From assembly GCF_036417845.1 (NCBI RefSeq), contig NC_089981.1:21968001-22032000 (forward strand): 64,000 nt of DNA, read 5' to 3'. Source of the stretch: Apteryx mantelli (lineage: Eukaryota > Chordata > Aves > Apterygiformes > Apterygidae). The translations under genes were made by a program, and so were the position numbers. The notes below the pieces were generated by a model, which made no database searches, had not been told where the DNA came from, and saw only the letters and a program-made list of their open reading frames with translations. Below are positions 21,656 through 34,700 of the stretch, in pieces (within the stretch, counting starts at the first letter, position 1; every line of letters begins with the position of its first letter).

Positions 21656-24600
21656 AATGGTTGTGAAATTGGTTATAGACTAAGGTCCCTTTTATCCTCA
21701 GGTCCCCCTTTTATCCTGAAACCAGTCATCACCTCTCCCAGGTTTGAATAAACCCCTCATAAAATACCTAATACTCAGGAATGTGTGTGGTGATGAGCAT
21801 ATAAATCTTTGCTGAGTTTAAAATTAATCTCATTGTTATTTATGTTTCAGTAACTCCTTCCCCTGAGGAGTAAACCGTCTCGGAAAAATGAGAGGAACAG
21901 CTGAGTGCTCTTATCCTAAGAGACACCTCTTGTGCTGAAGGAGGTGGCTCCTCAGGTGTATTAGGCACATAATTCCTCATTGGATACCTGACTCTCATCA
22001 TAATTAGTAGGAGTTAAGGATCTATGTCTCTCTTGAGAAGTATATTCAGAACAAATCAGCTAGAGCCATGATAGAAGAAATAAGTGATTTTGTAAGTGTG
22101 GCCCCTCAGACCCAGGGGGATGACAGATTTTTTAGGCAGCAGGTCTTTGACTCATCTGTAGAGGTGACGCCCAGGCTTAGAAGGTGCTGAGATGAGATCC
22201 TCCCAGATTCCCAGGACATGATCTCACTTACCTTTTTTAAGTTCTTCAGAAAGGCGTTCTCCCTGTGGAGAGGTGGAGCCAAGTGGGGTCCCCCAGGGAT
22301 AGCCAAGAGAATTTATTTCTTGCTGAATGTACCTGGCTTTCTAAGCTATCTTCACCTGTCCAGGAACCGTTGTGCACAGGGTTGATAGAAACAGATGATG
22401 TGGCCAGAAATTGTTTTTTTTGTACTTCTTGATTCTCAGCAGCCCCTAGAAGGCTTGAAGCAAGATTCTTTCATACTCGGTACTATACAAACAGTCAAGG
22501 AAAATTGCTCCCTGCCCTGAGGAGTGTGTAATCAGTTTAGACAAAGGGCAGGAGGAGATAAAAGCATGACGCTGTTTCCGAACTGTGGTCTGTAGAATCT
22601 TCTTTGTAAGTACTAAATATGTTTAGTTTCCATTTAAAGGTTCAGGGAGGAGGGTTCTAGACCCAAATCTGTTCTGTGTGTCTGCCTCAAACAAACTATA
22701 AATGGAAAAAAAAAATCCTGAGAAGAAGCTTCTTTGCCTCACTAGATGTCTGGCTCACATTTTGCTTTCTCCCTGGCCCTAGAGACATAAGTACTTTGAC
22801 TTTCCAGCATGATCTGGCATGCTGAAATAGAAAACAAAACATTCAGCTTTGTATCCTGGGGTGCCTTTTTCTTTTCTAAATGGGCAGGAGTGCGGGAGCA
22901 GCGTGAGGCAGACCTATAAATGGTAGGGCACGAGGGCTGCTCAGGGAGAGTTTGGGCTCAGCCTCAGGACCGAGGATGCTGCAGAGTTACTGCTTGCTTT
23001 GCAGGCAGCTGTGCTGTCTGTGTCTTCCCTCCTCTCCAGCTGTGCCTCCGAAGTGGTCTTTTGGCTACTGGAACAAGGGAGAGCTGCTGGAGGCACAGGC
23101 AACCAGGCAAAAGCTTTGATGAGGGAGTATCTCTGTGTAAATACTCAGAGAGCTGCAGAGCAAGACTTGAAGGCAGATCATGAGCCTCTGAGCAGCTTTC
23201 TCTGAGGAGAAGGAAGAATGCAAAGGGCTGTGAGCTGTTCAGTCTTATCCAAGCAAGGCAGTGAGTGTCTGCACAGTAAAACCTGCCACTACAGAGATGT
23301 TTTTTTAATATTGTCTGGTTGTTTGTCAAATATTATTTTAAAGCAGTTCCTGAAACAGATCATAGGTGTAGAAAAGTCTCCATTCATTTAAACAACCTAT
23401 TGTCCAGCATGGTGCGCGACAGATCATTTAGTTTAGTTTATGATTCCAGTACTTTGCCCTATTTCTGAATGTCTCAAGAGTTGGGATTTCCACTGTTTCT
23501 CTAAAGAGATTCTTCTATGCTTTAGAGACTACGTAGTAATGTGAGTTCACAAGTTTCTAGCACTTACCAGAGCATTTCTTTTCATAGGGAATGCTAGCAG
23601 GGATAATCTATGCTGATCATAAATGAAGGTGTATTGCCTATACTATGCCAGAACAAGGCCTGCAGGAAACTCTCCTTGAAGTTAATAGAATGTTAAAATG
23701 GTTATGAACTGTGTTAAATTTCATCTGATAATCAGAAGTAAACTTTTACTCTTCCCAGGTGGTTTGCAAACACCCAGGCAAGTCAGGAAGCGTTACTGCT
23801 TCCATTTCCCAGTAAAGGCAATAGATAAGAGAGCTTAAGCCTTAGTCTGTGAAATAAGTAAGTGTCAGGGTGTAGATCAAAGTATCAGTAATTCAGTATC
23901 CAAACAGACAGATTAGGTAAGAAGAACTGGTATTTCCTTGTCTTTTCTCCATCCTGCTGCCAGCAATGCCAGTGGAGACAGATTTCAGGGGAGAATCAGA
24001 TCTGCTGCTGTGGTATGAGGGTGAGATAGCTGAGGATATGGTGGTACAAACATATGCAGAAAAAATGGGAACCTCTGTCTTACAAAAGCAGGCCTGGTTT
24101 TGCAGCTATGCCTGGCCTCTTGCTCTTCAGGGGGCAGAGGGGATGATGCTGGAGGCCATTTCCCACTGTGACAGCCGTGTACAGCCTAGCTGCCTCCACA
24201 GAAATGCAGTAAAGTTGCAGAGAAATTACTCCTGCTACCTTCCTGTAGCTTGTTGCTGATCCGTTCTAAAGGAGGCACTGGGATGGGAGGTCGAGGCCTT
24301 GCTCTAGGAGGATTGGCAGTGGCAGAGGAATTTGGGGGAACTATTTTCTGATGACCCAGTCTGCCAGAAGGTTACTTTGGTGAGAAGTTGAATGGAGAAT
24401 CTCATGTTTGACTCAGCTCTGTGTTCAGGGATATTGTAGTTACCTTCTGGGGAGCTTGCCAATAGCTGCTGATGGAGCAGAGCCTGCCATGGTGCTTAGG
24501 ACCTGTCTTGGTTATGCTTCAGCAGGAATGGAGGCTGAGGAAAGCAGCGACTTCCAAGCACCCCTTTTCTCTGCATGTTCTGGTTTGTGCTCCATTTCTC

Positions 24601-26347
24601 GAGGCTCCTAAGCCCTGGGAGCAGAGGATGGCTGTGTGCAGTGAGTTCTGACCCTACGTGCCCACTTCTTTGCTCTTCCTAGGCTGTCCTGAAATGCCTC
24701 TGATGGCACAGCTAGGGGCAGTGGTCGCTTTGAAGCACTATCACCAGCTAGGGCATCACATTGCAAGGAAGGGTTTTCTTCATGGGCTTTCTCATGGAGT
24801 TACTGCCAGGTCCTTTTGGACTCCTCTATTGTTGCCAGAATGGACTGTCACTGTGGTATGTATATGGCCTTGACAGAAACAATAGCAGCATTTACAGGAC
24901 GTTGCAGACATGTGAATATAAACCTATTCTGGCGGCTTCCTACCATTAGAAGGGCTTCACATTTCCCATTGCTGCAATGTGGGTTTCCCCTGTTATTCCA
25001 TGCACACTTTCCAGTTTATTGAAATGCATTCATGGGGTATACTCTGAAGCCATGTGCCCTTCATTAAAAGGAGGGCTTGATGGCAAAGAGTGTTATCACA
25101 TTCTGATTCCCAGAATAAAACTTGACATGGTTCATGATTCTCTGTCTCTCTTTTCCTTTCTTTTTCAGCTGTCTGCTTTCTTGAACCCAACAGAGGACAA
25201 GGGCCAGCAAGAAAGAGCGGGGAGAAAAAACATTTGTAGGGAACTGAAGATTTGCACTGGTGCTCCGAGTTGTTTTGGTGGTGAAAGGTCAGTACCCGGT
25301 CTGTTGACCCATGTTGGCTATCAGTTTGAGGTGGATGGTGGCACTTAGAAATTGTGTAAACCACAGCACTTCACCTACAAGCTTTAGAGCTCCTCTCTTG
25401 GGAAGGCTTTATTTAATGGCTTGTAGCTGCTTTCTGGGCTGTGTGAGGTCTTCTGGCAAGTTGATAAGCAGCTTGATGCTTTTTCTGCAGATGTTCCAGT
25501 GGGGTAGGTGAAGCAGTGGTAGTAATATTTTCATTTTTCAGAGAGAGAACTTGGACAGTGAGGTCATGTCTCCAACAGCTGGAGTTCAGCCTTCCTGGAG
25601 AATGAGGTCTTCAGTCATTTTGCTGAAGATAGTACGTCAGGTTATCAGCCCACGCCGGAACTGCACATACCAAGTAGAGCACGTCTGTTGTGTTTGCTGA
25701 GACCTGCCTCGGGGCCAGAGCTATCTGCTGTGCAGCTGGCCAGGGTGCCGGCATAGACACACTCCAGGTAGCCAGCCATACCTTGCCCTCCAGGCCAGCA
25801 GCGTGCCCGGTGGGCATGTGAGGTAGCCACCGAGGCAGGGGCAGATGATACTGAACTTACAGCCCTTGGGAGCTACTCTTCCATAGCAGCGTAAATGCAG
25901 CCAGAGGGTCTGTTCTGTGCCGGGTCTTTCTTGTGTGTGCTGGCAAAGACGGGCGAGCGGGCTGCACTTTAGCCCTCACTTATTGCCAGTCGTTTAGTTG
26001 TTATGGGGATGAGTGCTGTATAAAGTGTAGGATGTTCCTGTTTCCCCCAGCTCATAAAAGTAACCTGTGAACTAGACATCACTGACATGTTGGACACCAG
26101 TTTTCTTGCCACTACTCATTATTTTTAAGCATTGCTTTGTGTTGCCTTTAATGGCCTGGGAACTATTTCATTTGTTTTGGCAGTGTTTCTTCACCATCCA
26201 TCAGATGCTGCTTCAGGGCATGTTGTGCAGAAAAAGCCTGCAGGCCTGCCTTTCTTTGCTGTGTAATTAACTCCTGTTACTGTGCAAGTTGAGGCAAATG
26301 TACTAGGCAAAGTCTGCGATGACTAAATGAATGTCTAGCCAGCAGGA

Positions 26348-26362
26348 GTGTGTGTGTGTGTG
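26348..26362 (+). repeat. (GT)n microsatellite
   Basis: About seven GT dinucleotides lie in CD151 intron 1. Confidence 0.85.
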
Positions 26363-27204
26363 AATGTGCATGCCACGTGCTTTCTGAGCTGGGATGTAGG
26401 TGCATGCCTGCATATGCCTTTGGGCCTGCAAATGAAAATACAGTAGTCTGATGTGGGATACCAGACCAAGTCCTGCCATTGAGATTTTAGATGCTTCAGC
26501 ACAACAAAACAGCTGTTTGTGCAGTGCTGTGTTCCCAAGTGCTCAGCACCCGGAATTGGAGCTTAAATGCTCAACTTCAAATGCAGTCTTGTTGTCTGGT
26601 TTGTCCTGAGGCCTTAGCCTCAGTAAAACCAGAGCCCTTGCAAACTGGGCCTTGGAATGGCTAACATTTGAAGTTGGCTTCTGCCTTGCCCAGCAGTCAT
26701 GCACTGTATCATGTTACCCAGGTGGGAGGTTGTGACTTACATTCAGACAGGGGAGGAAAAATTCCTTTTTTTTTTTTTCTTCTAGACATGGTTGTATAGA
26801 TGAGTCAGCCTTTCCTGCTCCTTATTCTTCTTGTAGGTGCTTCCCTATTACTCTGTTCTCTAATACTTCATTGCTAGTGTATTTAAGCATCTCACAATCT
26901 TTAATGTATTTGAGCCAGCGCACCCCATAAATGTTTGCCACAATAGCTTTACCAGACAATCTTCTCAGTATAAGTATAGATTCTAGTAACCGCAAAAGAG
27001 GTTGTACTGCTTCTTTGGCCAAGATAATGTATATTGACAAAAGCACTTTTAAGGTGATGAAAATGCATTGCTGTAGGTCTTTTACCGATACAGCAAAGTC
27101 GCGTGGGGCCTGTCATGCCTCGCAGCTGTCATGCCTCTATCAGCAACAGTTTTCACTGCAGATCCGTACAACATCACTGGGTTTAGAGAGAGATGAGTGT
27201 CCTG

Positions 27205-27320
27205 CATTGTAGAGGAAGAACAGAGGCACGGGATAGATTAAATGACTTGCCCAAAACCATGCAGGAAGTGTGTGTCAGAGTAGAGAACTGAATTCAAGCT
27301 GTTCAGCTCTCAGTTCCTTG
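27205..27320 (+). repeat. MIR-type SINE relic
   Basis: 'aggaagaacagaggcacggg', 'attaaatgacttgcccaaaa', 'ccatgcaggaagtgtgtgtc' and 'agagaactgaattcaagct' match the 3' half of the MIR consensus in order. Confidence 0.6.
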
Positions 27321-30300
27321 AATTAATCTTCAAACTATTCTCCGTCCCTTTTGTGTGTCGTTTCCTTTGCATTAATTTTGTCTTTGTCTTTCTTCTTTCC
27401 CCTCCTGTCTTTGTGTGTTTTGTTCCTTTTAGACTGTTATCTCTTCTTGTCTCTTACATTGTGGTGTGTGGGCATAGTAGGAATCCGTTCCCGATTTCTG
27501 GCACATTATATGTAAAGATACATCTCTTCATTGTACGACTAAATTTCACTGCCTTCACCCCATGATTACTTTTCTTTGTATTTAGCTTACTGATGAAACT
27601 ACTGCCTATCGGAATAAACCAAATGAGCTTCATTGTGGCAGTGCTTTTGGTCTTTTAGCCACTTTTTCAATTAGCAAACACTTCTCACTATGAAGTTCAT
27701 GTCTGACTAATAAGTTCTTATGCACTTGTAAATATACCCATGTGGCATGGCTCACCATTTTCTGTCCAGTGAAGAGCTTGTTCATAGTTATCTATGTGAT
27801 TCAGCATAAACCTTTCCCTCGGTGTTTTGAAATGGAATACAGCTGTGGGTGCTAATCAGTGTTGCTTGTTCTCATCCGGTTTCAAGAATGTTTCGTATCA
27901 CTTCTGCGGGTCTGATATAACAGTGACTGAAATCAAGAAACCCTGGTCACATTAGTGGATTTTGGATGAGGCCCCGAGGCTCGTGCTCATCAAGGTGTTC
28001 AGGTGCAGACCAGGACCTCTTGCTTTTGGAGGCCGAGAGACTCGGAGCCTGAGGTCATCATTAGCAGATTGTGGCTCACTCCCTCCTGCTCCCCGCTGTA
28101 ACTGGAGAGCTTGGCGCTCAGTGCCCCCCAGCCTCCACCTCTTCGCTGCCCAGGCTCTTTGGGAAAGGCAAAACACTGACGTCTCCTGCCCTCACTTCCT
28201 TTCCTTGAAGAGCAGATAGCTCCCTACAGCTTTGCCTGAACCAGTCTTTGCGGGCGATGGGAGGGGGTAGACCACCCCGTGTGAGGCAAGGAGAAGCAAC
28301 GCATTACTTTTAAAAGGAGGGCCTGGAGAGAGCTGCGCTTCCATGAATAGCTTTCCGGGTGAGTCAGTAAGCGTGCAGAGGCAGCCAGTACCATCAGCTC
28401 TGCTCCTGGCTAGGAGGGATAGATCAAACGGGAGACAGCCATGATTGCTCTCTGATTCATGGCCTGCTGTTACTGCATGAATCACCGTGCTTTATAAACC
28501 TGCAGCTGTTCACTGCCAGCTTTCTGGAAACAAGTAGATCCTCTGCTCCCAGTGGCAAAGCTGAGCTGTATGAAAAGCCTGTATGTGGTGCTCAGTGGAG
28601 CAGTATCTGCAGCGCTGAGGGGAATTTCAGACTCTCTGTCATCTTAGCCCAAGCAGAGTCTCAGCTGAGTGTCTGCCCTGTCCTCACCCCAGAATAAGAT
28701 TCAGTTTCCTCTGGGATATCTGTGGTCCCAGATCAGAAGGAGGTGCAAATCGGCATTGCTCAGTAGGGCCCAGCACCTGCTGTTTGGTGATACCTGGAAA
28801 TGCTGTTAGTGGCTTTTTTTTTAATGACATACTCTGAGGGGAAGGGGAGGAAGATCCTGGAATCCTCTGAAGGTAGGAGGGTATGCTTGGATGGGTGATA
28901 CAGTGAGGTGACACAGCTGCTTGCATCCAGCTCTCTGGGTCAGATCCAGCCCAAGGACAGCGACTGTCATTGCTGTCCCCTGGCTGATCAGTGAAATGAA
29001 GCAGATTGGTCTCGGAGGAAACTGCACCTCAGGTTTGCTGTGCGCAGCCCTGATATTAGCAGGCGTGGGCAAAATGCCAAGGATAGCAGAGCCCGTAGAG
29101 CCTGTTTCCGGAGGGCACGCATCTGGGTCTGGGCTGAGGTACCTCTCTTGGGTCGTGCAAATATGTGTAGCTGTGGAAGCTTGCCTGGCTGCTGCTGTTC
29201 CTGTTCTGTGGCTAAACGAAGCCTCTGGGAGCTGTGAATCTGTCACCTTCCATGAGCATTACATTCACAAGGCATCTTCTCGTTCAGAATTACAAGTCTG
29301 TTCAGAGCATATGGTGCCACCAGCATCCATTCCTTCCCCCTGCCCCAGGCTTTTGTGCTGCAACATGGTAATTAATCTGAGCATCGCTGGTGTTTCTGAT
29401 ATTTTCTGAAGATCAGGAGTTATGCTCCTTGATATATGCCACCATCTCAGAGCTGCTCCCTTCTCCGGTGAAATGGCTTTCTGCTGCCAACTGTGCTGTC
29501 AGATGTTGTTCTAGAGAAAAATGTTTTCATGTGAAATTGGGCGAGGGGGTCAGGCATGGGTGGACTGCTGCTAGGATGAGCATGTTCTCACTCTTACATT
29601 CCTTGCTAGCCTTATTTATTAGTTTCTAAAACACTGGCCTGGCTGGGGTTTTGAGTAGGATGTAGTGAAAGAAAAGGAAATACCTCCCTGCAAATAAAAT
29701 ACAATTATGCTGCTGACTGAGCAGCTGCTGTTCCCAGACTTAATTCAGTAGCCAACTGGGATCTAAAGCCTGATGTTAGAAATGTAGCCACAAAGACGCT
29801 ACTGACTGACAGACCCAACCTGGTAGCCACTAGATGTGACGGCCCGGGCGTGTGTACTCAGTGCTCTCAGATAGAGATCTAGTCTGAAGCACTTTTCTTG
29901 CTACAGGGTGTTTTGCAGGGGACTTTCCAAGGCAGAGGACTGTCTATCCTGCAAGGCAGGGTTGCAGGTGCAGTGGCTTTCCAGAGGAAGCTTGCACTAC
30001 TTGTGAGAAGGAATTTCTCAATCTAAGCAAGCATGAGCTTGGCATCTCTGGAAAGGAGCAGAGGTTCCTTGCTTGCCTGCTTTCAGGGAAATCTTTGCTT
30101 CCGGAAAGCCTTTTGCTCTGATCTGGGCACAAGATGTTCAAAAGAGAGAAGGAAAGATGTTTGCATCATTCCCCACTGCCTGGGAGAGGATGAAGTGGAT
30201 GATTTTTGAAGTGAAGCAGCTCCCAGAAAGGAAAAGGTTGTGAGGATTTGGTTACGCTTCTGCAGACCGCCACAAACAGCTGATGATCTGGGCAGTGCCT

Positions 30301-31692
30301 TTCACCTGTCTGTCCTGTCAGGCAGTGGTGAAATTTTTCTGAGAAATTCAGAACCTCTTCTAGCATAACATGGAGGCAGTGACGTTACACGGATTTGCAC
30401 TAGCTGCAGGCCCACTTCTGAGAAACCAGTTCAAGAGTGTAGCAGATCTCTAACACTTTGCACTGGGAGTGATCCATAACACATATCCAGTTGCTTATGT
30501 ATTTGCAGTGATTTTTTTATGCTGTCAGATCATTTGAAGCCAATGGTTATTATGTGTTTCTTCCTCCTAGTAGTTGAGACAACTACCCTAGGAAACAGAG
30601 CTGGCTGGTGAGAACTGCCATAAAAAATAAGCAGACAGTGTGAAGAAGAGAATCAATTACTCTGTCATGTTGCTGGGATTCAGAAGGGATAGGACATTTG
30701 GATGGATAACTGGTACATTCCCAGTTACAGCTGTAAGGATTAAAAATACCTAGAACTTAGTGATGGATCTATTTAAGGCAATTGTAACTAATGCCAGTGA
30801 GGAAAGAAAGTTCACTGGAGCCAAATTATTCTGTAAATGCCAAGGAGAGAGTTTCTGTTATCTCCTTCAGAAGCAGCAGGTATGGGCTGCAGGCAGGAGC
30901 CAGGTACTGGGATTTTCTGGAGCCCTGATCTGATGCCTGGTGTCAGGTCCTATGGCTGGAGTGGGCATGGTAAGGGTGGGGTGGCCATAGTTCAGTCTGA
31001 GTAGCAGCACCTGCTGGAGGGGCTTGTTTGGGATATAGGAAAGAACTCTAGGAAAACTTGGGATGATGCAAATCCTTTGAGTGAGACCGTGCTTGGAGAA
31101 GTCTGTTCTCTTTGTTTCTGGGCACTGAAGTTCCCTCAACCCTGAAACAAAACTGTTGTTGATCTGGATCTACAGTGCAACTGGGAACAGGTCTGGGATT
31201 TCATATATTTCAGTTTACATAGGAGGAAGTGAGCATGGGCTACACTGAAGTTTCCTCACAGTACTGATGATTGCAATTGCTAAAGCTCCAGCCAGGGGTT
31301 GCGGTAAGTGCTGTGCTCACACAAGGGTAGGTATGATCCCGCCACCACGAACATTAATCTAATGGAAAGTGAGTCTCCAGAAATGACAGCAGGATGAGAA
31401 GAGAGAAGGAGGATGAAGGCAGTATGGTAAGACCACATGCTGGTACCATCTGCCTCTCTTTCACACTGTATGAGGTCTCATGCTGTGTAGGTCACTCAGA
31501 TGGATACAAGAGCTCTTAATCTAAGCACTGTCTAGCATCCCTGAAGTCACTTTAATGGCTTGCTCAGCGCGTTACTTCAGCAAAAGCTTGACGGTGTGCG
31601 CTCTTGCAAGAGGAGAGTAGTAACACAGCCCTTTTGGGAGAAGGGGTGTGATGACTGACTGGCTTCTAAAACTTCTTTATTTTTTTTTTCAG

Positions 31693-31712
31693 AAACTTGC
31701 TAAGCCGGAAAG
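31693..31712 (+). other. CD151: CD151 5' UTR part of the ATG exon
   Basis: Twenty untranslated bases lie between the acceptor (a long T-run ending TTTTCAG at 31692) and the ATG. The start has A at -3, a favourable context, and the sequence after it aligns with the mammalian N-terminus. Confidence 0.85.
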
Positions 31713-31796
31713 ATGCGTGAATATACTGAAAAGAAGGAAACATGTGGGACCATCTGTCTCAAGTACCTGCTTTTCATCTTCAACTTCTTTTTCTGG
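31713..31796 (+). CDS. CD151: CD151 coding exon 1 (ATG exon)
   Basis: The 28 codons [20 protein letters not shown] and onward to FFFW end at the donor GTAAGG. They encode the cytoplasmic N-terminus with Cys11 and Cys15 and the first half of transmembrane segment 1. Confidence 0.96.
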
Positions 31797-34700
31797 GTAA
31801 GGAGCTGCAGCCTTTTTCAGAGGCACATAGATAGCACTGCAGTTTTGGTGGCAAGGGCAGAAATCTTGGCCCTGATGAAGTAATTGGCAAAACGCTCTGA
31901 CATTGGTGGGACCCAGATTTCATCCCATGGGCCAGCGCAAGTCACAAAAGCTGTGGCTTAACACGGTGGCCTCTAGCTGTTTATATGCTTTGGTACAAAG
32001 TATAGAAAATAACAGGAAGCCTGAAAAATTGCTGTCTTTCTGCTTTGTTTTTTCACATGGCTAGCATCTTCAGGAGGCCTGAGGACCCCACTACCCCTGT
32101 TATTCCTCTCAAAACAGCATGGGGAGTCCTGGCAGTGGACTGCGGACAGCTAGAGCAAGGATAGCAATCCACTGGGTCCACAGTAGAGCTTTCTAGAGTG
32201 GTGCTCTCTACCTGAAACTTACTGTTGCCAAAAGATTGTTTTTCCCTTTGCTGCCAGAGACAGAACATCGGAGCATCCAGGCTGGACTTTTACAGAGAAC
32301 TGTCTGGAGCTCAGTAGAAGCTGGATAAAGTCCTCCAAAAATACAAGCCTTGTGAAGATGTGAGGGAACTGGTAGAAATCTAGTTGGCTCCTCCATGTTC
32401 ATTCGCTGCAAGGATCAGTGTTTAACCAGCCAGGCTTTCTAGCTCCTTGACTGCTTTCTCCCCAGATGTATAGTCTAGGAAGGGGACACTGGGCATGGTT
32501 GTCCTTTAGCGGTGGTCAGTATTGCTCCTTGGCAAGCAGTGGGAAGCTTGCTGATGTAAAGCTGCTTTTTCACCCTGTGTTGCTAGGTAGCACGCCAGTG
32601 AATTTGGCATCTTTTCATATTTGCCCAGATAAGAGTGTGGCTATATTTGGGAAGGCTCAAGTCCAAGTACAAATTGCTGTGCGCGGGCAAATGCTCCAGC
32701 TAGCTTGCATCTCCTGCTGCCTGGGGTACAAAACTGGCCTTCTTGAAACCCTGCTCCTCCCAGTGCACTGGGGCCTGCTCTCGCTCCCAGTGAGGCTTCC
32801 AGGAGTCTTTCCTTTGGTCTGGATCAGCTTTGGTTCAGGTTGCAGAGCAGAGGCACATGCTGGTATCCCAGTCCTGCTGAACATGAGGAGGCTCCCACAT
32901 CAGAAAACCCTCATTTGCTTGTCTCCTTCTTTACCCAGCTGGCTGGCGGGGCTGTGATGGCAGTGGGCACCTGGACCCTGGCTGAGAAGAGTGACTACAT
33001 CAGCCTGCTCTCCTCCAGCACGTATTCGGCGACTGCCTATATTCTGGTTGTGGCAGGAGTAGTTGTCATGGTTACTGGCATCCTTGGTTGCTGTGCCACC
33101 TTCAAAGAGCGTCGGAATTTGCTAAGAGTGGTAAGTTTTGCTTGGTTGTTTTGTTTGGGTGGGGAGGGATCCCTCCTATTTTCTCTTGAACAATGCTGGG
33201 ATGGAGGGGAACGTCTTGGTTGTGTTTTGCACCACAGACTTGCAGAATAGTTAGGGTTGGAAGGAACCTCTGGAGATCATCTGGTCCAACTCCCCTGCTC
33301 AGCCAAGGTCAGCTAGAGCAGGTTGCCCAGCACTGTGTCCAGTCAGGTTTTGAATATCTCCAAGGATGGAGACTCCACAACCTCTGTGAGCAACCTCTTC
33401 CAGTGTTCAACCACCCTCAGAGTTAAAAAGTGTTTTCTTATGTTCAGATGAAATTTCCTGTGTTTCAGTTTGTGCCCATTTCCGCTCACCCTGTCACCAA
33501 CCTTCTTCACTTGTCCTAGAGCAAATACCACTAAGGCCTCCAGCTCTTAACACCAGTGCTGTCCTTGTCCTAGGCAGCAGGTCTAGTACAGAGCATTTCC
33601 TTCACCCACCCAAAGAATGTGCTTATTGCTGCACGGTTCAAAAGTACAAAGTAATACTAGTAATACCTGTATTATAGGCAGGAATGTCTTTTTGAAACTA
33701 TTCAAAACAAAATCTTGTGGCTTTTTTCTCTTCCTCCTCCGCTCCCCCTAATCCCTTAGTCTCTTCTGGAAAATGAGAAGAAAAAGGAAAATAGAGGGAG
33801 ACCTGTAAGAAAAGTGGCTTTTAATGACACTAGATTCAAACCAAATGAACACACTTTTTCACTGGCTTGTCAAAAAAAAAATCCAATTACTATTTTGTTT
33901 ACTTGCAAAAAAAGGTTTTATTTTTGCTTTCACAAAAAAGGTCACATAGTTTTGATAAACTGCTGCTTTTTGTGTCCCTCCCTGTGTTACTTCCTCAGCA
34001 GCCTGCTCACCAACCTACACTAAAGTTTTTGACCAGCCCGAGGGTTTCTATTCCCCTTCCTCCTTCAGTCTGAAGCGTGGCAGCAGTCCTTCAAGTATCC
34101 GGTCTGCAGTAGTGAGTGCAGTGACTGAAATAATAATCGGTGGCTGTGTTTTCACACTAACAAAAAGGACACTTCAGTACCCCTTCAGCAGCTCCTTCAA
34201 CTTTGCGAATCCTCATTCACCTCACTGTCCTATTTCCTCTCTTTTGTTCAGAGAGAGGTCCTGACACTTGTACCACCGCCTTGGAGGTCTAATATTTCTT
34301 GTGAAAAACAGAGTAGGGCCAACAGTGGAGAACAAAAAGTGGAGGACTTGCTCCCAAAGAGCACACTGTGCGTGCTTTGCTGGTGCTTGTTTCCTTAGAC
34401 TCCTGGTGTGTAGCAGTCCATTTTAGCCTGGCTTCAGTTATTCTCCATGCTGCAGAGATCTCCCTTTGTCTTTTTCCCTCAGCCAGAAGCTACAGATGAA
34501 AATCCGGTGTGCAAATCTTTGTTATTCTGCCACAGCAAACCAATAATTGTCTCTTGGGAACAAAAGGTCGCTCTGTGTGCTTACACCCGGCGTCCTTTCA
34601 GAGTGGCTGGTTGCGACAGGCCTTTTGTCTCTCCTCGCTCGTGCTCTGCTTTGGTCGCTAGTGAGTAATCTGCACAAGAAATGCCGATGTGCCTGCCAGG

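Larger units (their letters stand above)
9069..31692 (+). other. CD151: CD151 first intron, about 22.6 kb
   Basis: The intron runs from the putative noncoding exon donor at 9069 to the AG acceptor at 31691-31692. It has a second CpG-rich lobe at about 9480-9680, several microsatellites, an 18-bp minisatellite, and SINE relics. I found no other gene in it; the long ORFs (for example 28921-29409 and 14662-15126) show no family features or splice support. Alternative noncoding exons could be present but cannot be identified by eye. Confidence 0.55.

Noticed and set aside
28821-29409. Overlapping 141- and 162-codon ORFs on opposite strands in intron 1
   Set aside because: Mutual antisense overlap, no motifs, no splice support.
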